A DNA stretch of 6,157 nucleotides from assembly GCA_016217625.1 (NCBI GenBank), contig JACRHK010000118.1:1-6157 (forward strand), given 5' to 3'. Source of the stretch: Nitrospirota bacterium. GTDB taxonomy: Bacteria; Nitrospirota; RBG-16-64-22; JACRHK01. Below the pieces are notes generated by a model. It worked only from the letters and a program-made list of their open reading frames with translations, did no database searches and had not been told where the DNA came from. The position numbers and the translations under genes are program-made. Below are positions 1 through 5,597 of the stretch, in pieces. Position 1 is the first letter of the stretch. Every line of letters begins with the position of its first letter.

Positions 1-1
1 C

Positions 2-499
2 GAGACAAAGATTGCAGCGGCCAACCCCGCCGAGGAAACGTTCCTCCGCGACCGCTACCGGATCCTCTGGGACATCCAGATCGACAGCCGCCTCGCCGGG
101 GAGGGGAGGGGGACCGTCGCCGACAGGGAGGCGCGCTGCCTGGAGTTCGAGATGCTGTATCGAAAGTTTCCACCTGCCGAGCGCAGCGCGGTTTTCGAGG
201 CGCTCTGGAGCGGAGAGCGGCGCAGGACGCACGGCGGGCTGCTCGATCTGGCGAGAAAGCCCGAGGCCCTGCTCGCGCTCGCCGGCTCACCCGAAGGGGC
301 GGCGCCTCCGGCCAGGGTCCGCCTCCCTGGAGCCTTGTGCCCCCTGTGCCGTTTTCCCACTCATCAGTGGGCCGAGGGGTTGGAAACCGATCCGGAGATC
401 GCGTCGATCATCCGCACAGACTTCCCGGAATGGGCGCCGGAAGACGGCTGCTGCGGTCACTGTCTGGAAGGGTACCTGGTCCGGGCAGGGAGGTGGTGA
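2..499 (+). CDS. Cysteine-rich protein of unknown function, 5'-truncated by the window edge
   Basis: The frame is open from base 2 to the TGA at 497-499, so about 165 C-terminal residues are visible and the true start lies upstream. An internal ATG at 152 exists, but the frame before it has the same coding character, so I do not treat it as the start. The N-terminal visible part is charged and probably helical. The C-terminal part carries a C-P-L-C pair (visible residues 113 and 116) and, about 34 residues later, C-C-G-H-C (150, 151, 154), just after a D-F-P-E-W-A-P-E-D stretch. This arrangement suggests a bound metal (zinc or Fe-S). The stop codon overlaps the next start by one base, so it is translationally coupled to the ferredoxin gene. 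I do not recognise the family. A TorD-like or other maturation chaperone is conceivable from the context, but the sequence does not show it. Confidence 0.75.
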   Translation, partial: ETKIAAANPAEETFLRDRYRILWDIQIDSRLAGEGRGTVADREARCLEFEMLYRKFPPAERSAVFEALWSGERRRTHGGLLDLARKPEALLALAGSPEGAAPPARVRLPGALCPLCRFPTHQWAEGLETDPEIASIIRTDFPEWAPEDGCCGHCLEGYLVRAGRW

Positions 500-789
500 T
501 GACAATCAGCCGACGTGAACTCTTGCTCGGCGCGTTCGGTCGATCCCCGACAGCGCCTCGTGTGCCCGGCGTCGCCCGGCTGGATCGGGAACGTTGCCTG
601 GCCTGGTCTGACCTGGACTGCCGGCATTGCGTGGATCGCTGCCCCCGCTCGGGCGTGGCGATGATCCTTGAGGACTTCAAGCCGGTCGTCGTGCCCGAGG
701 CCTGCGACGGTTGCGGAGACTGCGAGCGGATCTGCGTGACGGTCAACATCTATCCGGCCATCCGTGTCATCTCTAAAAGTGAGGCGTGA
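499..789 (+). CDS. NapF-like ferredoxin with two [4Fe-4S] clusters
   Basis: A 96-residue protein with eight cysteines in two sets: C33-x7-C41-x2-C44-x3-C48-P and C69-x2-C72-x2-C75-x3-C79. This is a two-cluster ferredoxin pattern. The first set, with C-L-A-W before it, resembles the C-L-(T/A) cluster of NapF. The N-terminus reads S-R-R-E-L-L-L-G, also usual at the start of NapF proteins. It resembles a twin-arginine motif, but no hydrophobic segment follows, so a cytoplasmic location is likely. The likely role is electron transfer to, or Fe-S loading of, a partner oxidoreductase. I chose ATG 499 because AGGGAGG at 488-494 lies at good distance and the start overlaps the previous stop; in-frame GTG codons at 493 and 496 are alternatives. 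NapF itself usually has more clusters and is longer, so this is a NapF-type protein and not certainly NapF. Confidence 0.85.
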   Translation: MTISRRELLLGAFGRSPTAPRVPGVARLDRERCLAWSDLDCRHCVDRCPRSGVAMILEDFKPVVVPEACDGCGDCERICVTVNIYPAIRVISKSEA

Positions 790-800
790 GGCCTTTCAGT

Positions 801-856
801 CACCCCCCTCCATCGCCCTCCCCCCACGAGGGGGGAGGAATAAGGTGGGGGGGCGA
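801..856. repeat. C/G-rich palindromic intergenic repeat
   Basis: A perfect 9-bp inverted repeat, CCTCCCCCC (817-825) and GGGGGGAGG (830-838), is separated by the 4-base loop ACGA. It is flanked by C-runs on the left (803-808) and a G-run on the right (847-853). This type of C-tract/G-tract hairpin is a common dispersed repeat in G+C-rich genomes. It sits in the gap between the ferredoxin and membrane protein genes and resembles the palindrome at 6005-6029. Its right arm provides the probable ribosome binding site of the next gene. Confidence 0.7.
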
Positions 857-1858
857 TCGAAGGGCGTGAAGCGTGGAGCGATCCAGGGGGTAATCCCCGT
901 TTCCCGTCTTCTCCTGAACGCCCTGCTGGTTGCTGCGCTCCTGGAACTCCTTCTCAACCGGATCGTCACCCGCCTGGGGATGCACATCCCCGCCGAAGCG
1001 CTTTCGAACCCCGCAGTGGTCGCGGCCTATTCCGTCCTCTCCATGATCGGGCTCATCGCCTTCAACGTCGCATCGGTCCTGGCTGCGGTCCTGCTGCTTG
1101 TTCTCATCGTGCAATGGCGGAGGGAAGAGCAGAATACCCGCTCATCGCTGGGTCTGGTTCTCATCGCGGGGCTCCTCGCGATCGGCCTCCTGCCTGTTCT
1201 TCTTTCAGTTGATCCGCGGATCGACCGGGCATTTGAAATCATCACACTGCTGACGATGGGATTCCTCATGGTGGTCGGCCTCTGCCGGGGTCGGAGCTTC
1301 ATTGTAGCCTGGGGCGCGCTGTTTTTCTGTTATTACTATTACCGGTTTGCCCAGGTTCTGGAGTTCCTGCCGGGAGGCATGGAGGCGTTCCGTCTCGGCG
1401 AGGCGTTCTGGGTCCTGGGCGGGTTGCTGGCCTACCATGCCGTCTCCGGCGAAGGGAGAAAGCGGTCCGTACTCCCGCTGTTCTTGCTGGCAGGCACGAC
1501 GGCCGGTTGGCTGGCGTTCACAGTCCTCGGCGGGGCGACGGTTGCCCGCTTGGAATCCACGCCGGCGATTCTGGCCATCTGGTCGCTGGGGTTGACGCTC
1601 TACCTCCCCCTGCCGCTCTATCTCACGGCGGCGGTTCTTTACGCCGTGGCCATGGCGCGGCTGTACCGGGAGGGTTCGCCGGCTGCCCACGGGATCGCCT
1701 TTCTCCTCATCGCGGGGTATACGCTGCTGCTCACGTACCAGGTCATTCTTGCCGTGCTGGGGATGGCCCTCCTTGCGCGGGGCGGAGCGGCAAGAGTCCG
1801 AGAGAAGACGGGGGCGGGCGTATCGAAGTGGGCAAGCATGGCCGTGAATGCGAGATGA
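845..1858 (+). CDS. Polytopic membrane protein of unknown function
   Basis: About 337 residues, dominated by hydrophobic segments. I count roughly nine or ten membrane helices, starting at V-I-P-V-S-R-L-L-L-N and ending near residue 320, with a short basic C-terminal tail. A striking aromatic run (F-F-C-Y-Y-Y-Y-R-F) lies in the middle. There are few histidines and no obvious haem, quinone or Fe-S ligand pattern, so it does not look like NarI, NrfD or a cytochrome b. The start is uncertain. GTG 845 has GGAGG at 834-838 six bases upstream, but that site lies in a palindromic repeat. GTG 764 and 779 would overlap the ferredoxin gene and translate the repeat; GTG 866 is another choice. The stop overlaps the ATPase start (ATGA, 1855-1858), so the two are coupled. 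It may anchor or partner a redox complex served by the neighbouring Fe-S proteins; that is inference. Confidence 0.75.
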   Translation: MGGRSKGVKRGAIQGVIPVSRLLLNALLVAALLELLLNRIVTRLGMHIPAEALSNPAVVAAYSVLSMIGLIAFNVASVLAAVLLLVLIVQWRREEQNTRSSLGLVLIAGLLAIGLLPVLLSVDPRIDRAFEIITLLTMGFLMVVGLCRGRSFIVAWGALFFCYYYYRFAQVLEFLPGGMEAFRLGEAFWVLGGLLAYHAVSGEGRKRSVLPLFLLAGTTAGWLAFTVLGGATVARLESTPAILAIWSLGLTLYLPLPLYLTAAVLYAVAMARLYREGSPAAHGIAFLLIAGYTLLLTYQVILAVLGMALLARGGAARVREKTGAGVSKWASMAVNAR

Positions 1859-2712
1859 CCATGGCCTGCGTCCGCCGACATACCTGTTCCCTCTGCGACA
1901 TCCCCGACTGCGCGGAAGACCGCGAGGCGCACAACGCCTGGATTGTCGGGGAGCGGATGTCCGCCGTCGGCCGGCGCTTCCTCGTCATGGGGAACAAGGG
2001 GGGCGTGGGCAAGAGCACGGTGGCCGTGAACCTGGCCGCGGCCATGGCCGCATCCGGCCGGACCGTGGGCCTGGCCGACGCCGACATCCACGGCCCCAAC
2101 ACGGCCAAGATGCTGGGCGCGGAAGGCAGGCGCCTCCGGATGGACGAGGAGGGGGTCCGGCCCTACGAGGCCTTCGGGATCCGAATGGCTTCCATCTCCT
2201 TTCTGTTGGAGGACGCCGATCAGCCCGTCGTCTGGCGGGATGTCTGGAAGTACGACTTCCTCCAACAGCTCTTCGGGAGCGTGGCCTGGGGGCCGCTGGA
2301 TGCGCTCCTCGTGGACCTTCCGCCCGGGACGGGGAACGAGACGATCGCGACCGTGGACCTCCTTGGGAAAGTAGATGGCGTCATCCTCGTGACGACGCCT
2401 CAGGAGGTGGCGCTCCTGGATGTCAGGAAAGCGATCACCTTCGTGAAGGAGAACGGCCTGCCTCTTGCCGGCCTCATCGAGAACATGGCCGCCATGGCCT
2501 GTCCCCACTGCGGGGGGCGGATTGATCTCTTCACCGGCGAAGGGGTCGAGGCCGCCTCGCGCGACCTCGGCGTCCCGCTCCTGGGCCGGATCCCCTTCGA
2601 CCCGGCCGTCGCCGCCTGCGCCGACGCCGGCCGCCCCTTCGTTATTGCCCATCCCGAAGCGCCGGCTGCTGCGTCTTATCAGGAGATTGCAAGAAAGGTC
2701 CTCGACGGCTGA
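1855..2712 (+). CDS. Mrp/NBP35 (ApbC) family P-loop ATPase, Fe-S cluster carrier, with N-terminal Cys motif
   Basis: A 285-residue cytoplasmic ATPase. It has the deviant Walker A K-G-G-V-G-K-S-T (residues 48-55), D-A-D-I-H-G-P-N (75-82), V-V-W-R (125-128), and Walker B/switch II V-D-L-P-P-G-T-G (153-160). The C-x2-C pair (C216-P-H-C219) is the bridging-cluster site of Mrp/ApbC/Nbp35 dimers. Family members bind and transfer [4Fe-4S] clusters. In addition, the N-terminus carries C5-x5-C11-x2-C14-x4-C19. Plain bacterial Mrp lacks this, and it recalls the N-terminal cluster site of eukaryotic Nbp35, with different spacing. Most bacterial Mrp proteins instead have an N-terminal MIP18-like domain, absent here. 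ATG 1855 overlaps the upstream stop by 4 nt; ATG 1861 is possible and keeps all four cysteines. It ends the operon and is probably a dedicated cluster-insertion factor for it (inference). Family call is firm; the specific client is unknown. Confidence 0.93.
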   Translation: MTMACVRRHTCSLCDIPDCAEDREAHNAWIVGERMSAVGRRFLVMGNKGGVGKSTVAVNLAAAMAASGRTVGLADADIHGPNTAKMLGAEGRRLRMDEEGVRPYEAFGIRMASISFLLEDADQPVVWRDVWKYDFLQQLFGSVAWGPLDALLVDLPPGTGNETIATVDLLGKVDGVILVTTPQEVALLDVRKAITFVKENGLPLAGLIENMAAMACPHCGGRIDLFTGEGVEAASRDLGVPLLGRIPFDPAVAACADAGRPFVIAHPEAPAAASYQEIARKVLDG

Positions 2713-2726
2713 CGATGATTAAACCA

Positions 2727-2764
2727 TTGACAGCCTTGACCATCAAGGGCGTCTATGTTATCGT
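2727..2764 (+). promoter_or_regulatory. Possible sigma-70 promoter for the toxin-antitoxin pair
   Basis: Two -35-like hexamers lie here, TTGACA (2727-2732) and TTGACC (2736-2741). The second has TATCGT (2759-2764) 17 bases downstream. A TATGTT (2754-2759) follows the first at 21 bases, which is too long a spacing. The region is AT-richer than its surroundings and lies between the ATPase stop and the antitoxin start. No clear operator palindrome was found. Confidence 0.35.
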
Positions 2765-2839
2765 GTTTGCTATGAAATTCTTTTGCCTTGCCGTGTCCGA
2801 CAAAGTTCGCCCCTTGCCCCAATGCAATGAGGGATCGCC

Positions 2840-3031
2840 GTGAAAATTATCCGCGCAAGAGTGCTGGACGAAACACACCTAGAGTTGAGCCAACCCATTC
2901 CTGCCAAGTCGGGTGATCTCATCGAGATCTCCATTCCCGACGACGAAGACGACCGACTTTGGAAAGCGGCGGCGAGTCGAAAGTTCTTGTCGGCATACGA
3001 TCCTGCTGACTCTGTCTATGACAACCTATGA
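2840..3031 (+). CDS. Small antitoxin of a type II toxin-antitoxin module
   Basis: A 63-residue acidic protein directly before and overlapping a MazF/PemK toxin gene. It begins M-K-I-I-R-A-R-V and has a short beta-rich N-terminal half (through L-I-E-I-S-I-P at 27-33) followed by D-D-E-D-D. The C-terminal half contains a likely helix and ends Y-D-P-A-D-S-V-Y-D-N-L, the sort of acidic/aromatic tail that antitoxins place in the toxin groove. The start is GTG 2840, with GAGGG at 2829-2833 six bases upstream. Expected role: neutralise the toxin by binding it and, with it, repress their promoter. I see no clear AbrB/MazE, RHH or HTH signature, so the DNA-binding family is unassigned. G+C content is lower than in the flanking operons. 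Confidence 0.8.
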   Translation: MKIIRARVLDETHLELSQPIPAKSGDLIEISIPDDEDDRLWKAAASRKFLSAYDPADSVYDNL

Positions 3032-3350
3032 CGTTGGAGATGTCGTGCTCGTGGACTTCCCGCAATCTGGAACAGGGACGCGGAAGAGACGCCCCGCACT
3101 GGTCCTCCTCGACATCGGGGATGCTGATGTGGCGCTTGTGCCGATTACGACAAGAGAACGGACGGGACCAGGAGACGTGAAGATCGAAGGTTGGCAGGAA
3201 AGCGGCTTGCTCCGAGAGTCCTGGGTGAGATTAGCGAAGGTTGCGTGCATGGAAAAAAGGTCTGTCACTCGTCGTCTTGGCTGCCTATCGGAAGCGGACA
3301 GAACGAGAATCCTGCAGACGTGGCGTTTGTTGTTCGAGCGTCTCCCATAG
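3018..3350 (+). CDS. MazF/PemK family endoribonuclease toxin
   Basis: A 110-residue protein with the MazF/PemK hallmark order: G-D-V-V-L-V-D-F-P (7-15), the basic loop ending R-R-P-A-L-V-L (24-30), and V-P-I-T-T-R (41-46). S-G-L-L-R-E-S-W-V-R-L follows, and an L-G-C-L-S C-terminal segment comes before the last helix. In E. coli MazF the catalytic residues are an Arg and a Thr at the equivalent places; here R25 and T44 or T45 are the likely counterparts. Family function is sequence-specific cleavage of single-stranded RNA, giving growth arrest. Its ATG (3018) lies inside the antitoxin gene with a 14-nt overlap, so it is translated after the antitoxin. Length is normal and nothing appears broken, so the toxin should be active. 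Base composition suggests acquisition by transfer. Confidence 0.92.
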   Translation: MTTYDVGDVVLVDFPQSGTGTRKRRPALVLLDIGDADVALVPITTRERTGPGDVKIEGWQESGLLRESWVRLAKVACMEKRSVTRRLGCLSEADRTRILQTWRLLFERLP

Positions 3351-3436
3351 TGTTCTCCTTATTGTGGCCACCACTATCCTGCCCCTCGCCGCGATCTACC
3401 AGAAGATCGCCAAGACACTATCCCAGGGCCGCTGAG

Positions 3437-3498
3437 CGCACTGGCCGCCGTCGAAGCCAAAGTGCGATAAGCCCCCTGCTTTGCGCCGGCGCCCGGCG
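3437..3498 (+). terminator. GC-rich hairpins, possible weak terminator
   Basis: Two stem-loops lie between the toxin region and the kinase promoter. CGCACTGGC (3437-3445) pairs with GCC (3456-3458) and AGTGCG (3461-3466) around a 2-base bulge. CGCCGG (3484-3489) pairs with CCGGCG (3493-3498) with a 3-base loop. Neither is followed by a proper T-run, so factor-independent termination is doubtful. Confidence 0.25.
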
Positions 3499-3500
3499 AT

Positions 3501-3529
3501 TTGACATTCGCCTCGGATGCGAATAAAAT
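3501..3529 (+). promoter_or_regulatory. Strong sigma-70 type promoter of the sensor kinase gene
   Basis: A perfect -35 box TTGACA (3501-3506), a 17-base spacer and the -10 box TAAAAT (3524-3529, five of six consensus bases) point at the kinase gene. Transcription would start near 3536 and leave a leader of about 80 bases. The leader contains a short hairpin (TCTTC 3551-3555 with GAAGA 3558-3562). The AT-rich stretch stands out in a G+C-rich surrounding. This is the best promoter match in the window. Confidence 0.75.
3506..3524. promoter_or_regulatory. Inverted repeat inside the promoter spacer, operator-like
   Basis: ATTCGC (3506-3511) and GCGAAT (3519-3524) form a perfect 6-bp inverted repeat with a 7-base centre. 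It fills the space between the -35 and -10 boxes and touches both. A dimeric repressor (or a MerR-type spacer-binding activator) could bind it, but the regulator is not in the window. A chance palindrome cannot be excluded. Confidence 0.45.
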
Positions 3530-3617
3530 ATTTCTTGTTCATACCATCCGTCTTCGGGAAGAGCGGTCGTCTTTTTCGTTCCGTGCGTCGTGGGGTTTTT
3601 GACCGGGGGGTGCCGCC

Positions 3618-5597
3618 ATGACTCGACTGCTCCGCCTCTTGCCCAACCACTGGCCGATCGGCGTCAAGCTCTTCGTCCTCATCGTTGCCGTGGCCGTCAT
3701 TCCCCTCGCCATCGGGTTCTATCTGGCCTATCAAGACGGGAAACGGATCCTCCTGGAGCAGGGGGTCCACCACCTGGATGCCTACGCCGGGCAGGTCGCC
3801 CAGAATGTCGACGACTTTTTGGGCCATCGCCTGAGCGAGGTCCGCGCGCTGGCGGGCGATCCCGCCCTGCGGGCGCAGGAGCCCGCCTCAGGCGGGGCGC
3901 AGCGGATGGCCGCCTTCCTGCGCCTCGATCCGGCATTCCTCGGCGCGGTCTTTGCCGAGGGGGATGGATCTGTCCGCTTCTCAGCCGGTCAACAAGTCCC
4001 GGACCATCCGAGAGAGCGCGAGTTCTTCCGGAAGGCCCTGGCGGGCCGCGAGGCCGTCTCCCGCCCGTTTGTCGAAGGCGGGCGGGCGCTCCTGGCGTAC
4101 GCCGTGCCCATGAAGACAGACGGCGGAGCGATCGACGGCGTCCTGATCCTCTACGCCTCTGCCGAGGAGCTGTGGCGGTTGGTCGAGCGGATGCGCGACC
4201 GGGTGTTGCCCGGCAGCGTCGTGATCCTGAGCGATAAGCAGGGGATCCGCCTGGCCCACTCGACCCGCCGTGACCTGGTCTTTCAGGCCTGGGCGCCGCT
4301 GTCCGATCGGGAGGCGCAGGACCTTCTTGCCCGGAAAGAGCTGGGGAGCGACGTGCAAACCATCCCCGGCACGGACCTGCCGGAGGTCCACGCCGCCGTC
4401 CGGGAGGCGACGCCCCCCCGCCGCCTCCGCCATCGGCTCGTCATTGGCGGGGTGTACGATTCGATCCTGGTCCCGCTCAAGCAGGCCGACTGGGTCCTCC
4501 TCCATTCCTTCCCCGAAGAGGCGCTGCTGGCGCCCCTTGAGGAGCTGCGGCGCCACTTCATCTTCTATCTCACGCTCGTCCTCATCGTCGCCGTCCTCAT
4601 CAGCATCGCGGCCACCTGGTACGCCATCCGTCCCGTGCAGTTGTTCATCCGCGCGGCGGAGCGCGTCAGGGCGGGCGACCTGGCGGCGCGGGTGACGCTC
4701 AGACGACAGGATGAAATCGGCGCCTTGGCTCAAACGTTCAACGAGATGGTCCGGGAGATCCATGCCGACCGGAAGGAGATTGCCCGGTCGTTTCAGCAGG
4801 CTCAGTTGCTGAAGGAGTATTATGAAGGGATCATCCGGGAGACCACGGTCATGGTCTTCCTGGTGGGCGCCGACGGCCGGTTCCATTTTGTCAACCGCAA
4901 GGCCGAGGAAATCCTGGCGTATGCTCCCGGCGAGCTGGTCGGGCGGACGTGCGAGTCGATGCAGGCGGTCCGGAACGACCAGTTCCACCAAGCGTTTGCC
5001 CGGATGTTCGAGGAGCGGGGCAAGATGGAACGGGTGGAGATCCCGCTCCTGGCCAAGGACGGGAGCGTCCGACTCATGCTGTGTACGATGACCGTGTTGA
5101 GGAGTCCCACGGGAGAGGCGGAAGCCGCCGTCTTTGGCCTCGATGTCACGGAGGAGCGGGCCCTGGAGGAGAAGTGGGAGCGGATTGACAAGCTCGCCTC
5201 TTTGGGGCAGTTGGCGGCGGGCGTGGCGCACGAGATGAGAAACTATCTGACGCCCATCCTCGGACATGCCGAGCTGCTCCAGAGGCAGCGGGCGCTCACT
5301 GAGGAAGGGCGCGTGCAGCTTGCGCCGATCTTTCAGGGCGCGCAGGGGCTCCAGCGGCTGGTCCGGCAATTGACCGGCTATGCGCGCCCCTCCGAAGGAA
5401 CGTTGCGGCCGGTCTCCCCCGCTCCGGTCATTGAGGAAGTCCTGTCCTTTGTCCAGAAGGAGATGGCCCGCCGGCGGATTGCCAAGGAAGTTTACATGGA
5501 GCAGGTCCCCCTTGTGCAAGCGGACCCGGGCGGCCTGGAGCAGATCTTCCTCAACCTCATCACCAATGCCCTCCATGCGATGGGATCCTTCGCGTGA
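3618..5597 (+). CDS. Membrane sensor histidine kinase (Cache-HAMP-PAS-HisKA), frame broken in the ATPase domain
   Basis: 659 residues in this frame. Order: TM1 (about 18-36); a roughly 275-residue extracytoplasmic sensor of Cache type (R-E-F-F-R-K-A-L-A-G followed by A-Y-A-V-P-M-K-T and G-V-L-I-L); TM2 (about 314-337); HAMP (338-390, with P339 and D-E-I-G-A-L-A-Q-T-F-N-E-M); PAS (about 404-512, ending D-V-T-E-E-R); and HisKA with H-box G-V-A-H-E-M-R-N (phospho-acceptor H538). The start of the ATPase domain holds the N-box N-L-I-T-N-A (646-651). The frame then meets TGA 5595-5597 before the G1, F and G2 boxes, which follow in another frame to 5842. Joined, the protein would be about 741 residues, normal for NtrB/AtoS-like kinases. 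ATG 3618 is firm: an in-frame TGA lies at 3600 and GGGGGG at 3605-3610 serves as RBS. As written the product lacks most of its ATP-binding site. It would sense an unknown extracytoplasmic small molecule; no response regulator is visible. Confidence 0.9.
   Translation: MTRLLRLLPNHWPIGVKLFVLIVAVAVIPLAIGFYLAYQDGKRILLEQGVHHLDAYAGQVAQNVDDFLGHRLSEVRALAGDPALRAQEPASGGAQRMAAFLRLDPAFLGAVFAEGDGSVRFSAGQQVPDHPREREFFRKALAGREAVSRPFVEGGRALLAYAVPMKTDGGAIDGVLILYASAEELWRLVERMRDRVLPGSVVILSDKQGIRLAHSTRRDLVFQAWAPLSDREAQDLLARKELGSDVQTIPGTDLPEVHAAVREATPPRRLRHRLVIGGVYDSILVPLKQADWVLLHSFPEEALLAPLEELRRHFIFYLTLVLIVAVLISIAATWYAIRPVQLFIRAAERVRAGDLAARVTLRRQDEIGALAQTFNEMVREIHADRKEIARSFQQAQLLKEYYEGIIRETTVMVFLVGADGRFHFVNRKAEEILAYAPGELVGRTCESMQAVRNDQFHQAFARMFEERGKMERVEIPLLAKDGSVRLMLCTMTVLRSPTGEAEAAVFGLDVTEERALEEKWERIDKLASLGQLAAGVAHEMRNYLTPILGHAELLQRQRALTEEGRVQLAPIFQGAQGLQRLVRQLTGYARPSEGTLRPVSPAPVIEEVLSFVQKEMARRRIAKEVYMEQVPLVQADPGGLEQIFLNLITNALHAMGSFA

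Noticed and set aside
12..518. 168-residue plus-strand frame over the first gene
   Set aside because: Arg/Ser/Pro-rich shadow of the Cys-rich gene, which is in frame 2 and open to the window edge.
500..545. Twin-arginine signal peptide at the start of the ferredoxin
   Set aside because: S-R-R-E-L-L-L-G resembles the motif, but no hydrophobic h-region or cleavage site follows; the same start is usual for cytoplasmic NapF.
1507..1854. N-terminal extension of the ATPase frame upstream of ATG 1855
   Set aside because: The extension overlaps the membrane protein gene and reads as shadow sequence. ATG 1855 in an ATGA overlap fits operon structure and the family start.
1639..2652. 337-residue open frame on the minus strand
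   Set aside because: It is antisense to the Mrp/ApbC ATPase with clear Walker motifs; low-complexity composition, no recognisable domain.
3548..3575. Terminator in the kinase leader (hairpin near a T-run)
   Set aside because: The stem TCTTC/GAAGA is short and the T-run is offset; it lies downstream of a strong promoter, so at most it is a leader structure.
3981..5576. 531-residue open frame on the minus strand
   Set aside because: It lies opposite the sensor kinase, whose domains are unmistakable. The antisense product is rich in R, G, D, L and Q, as expected from a G+C-rich shadow frame.
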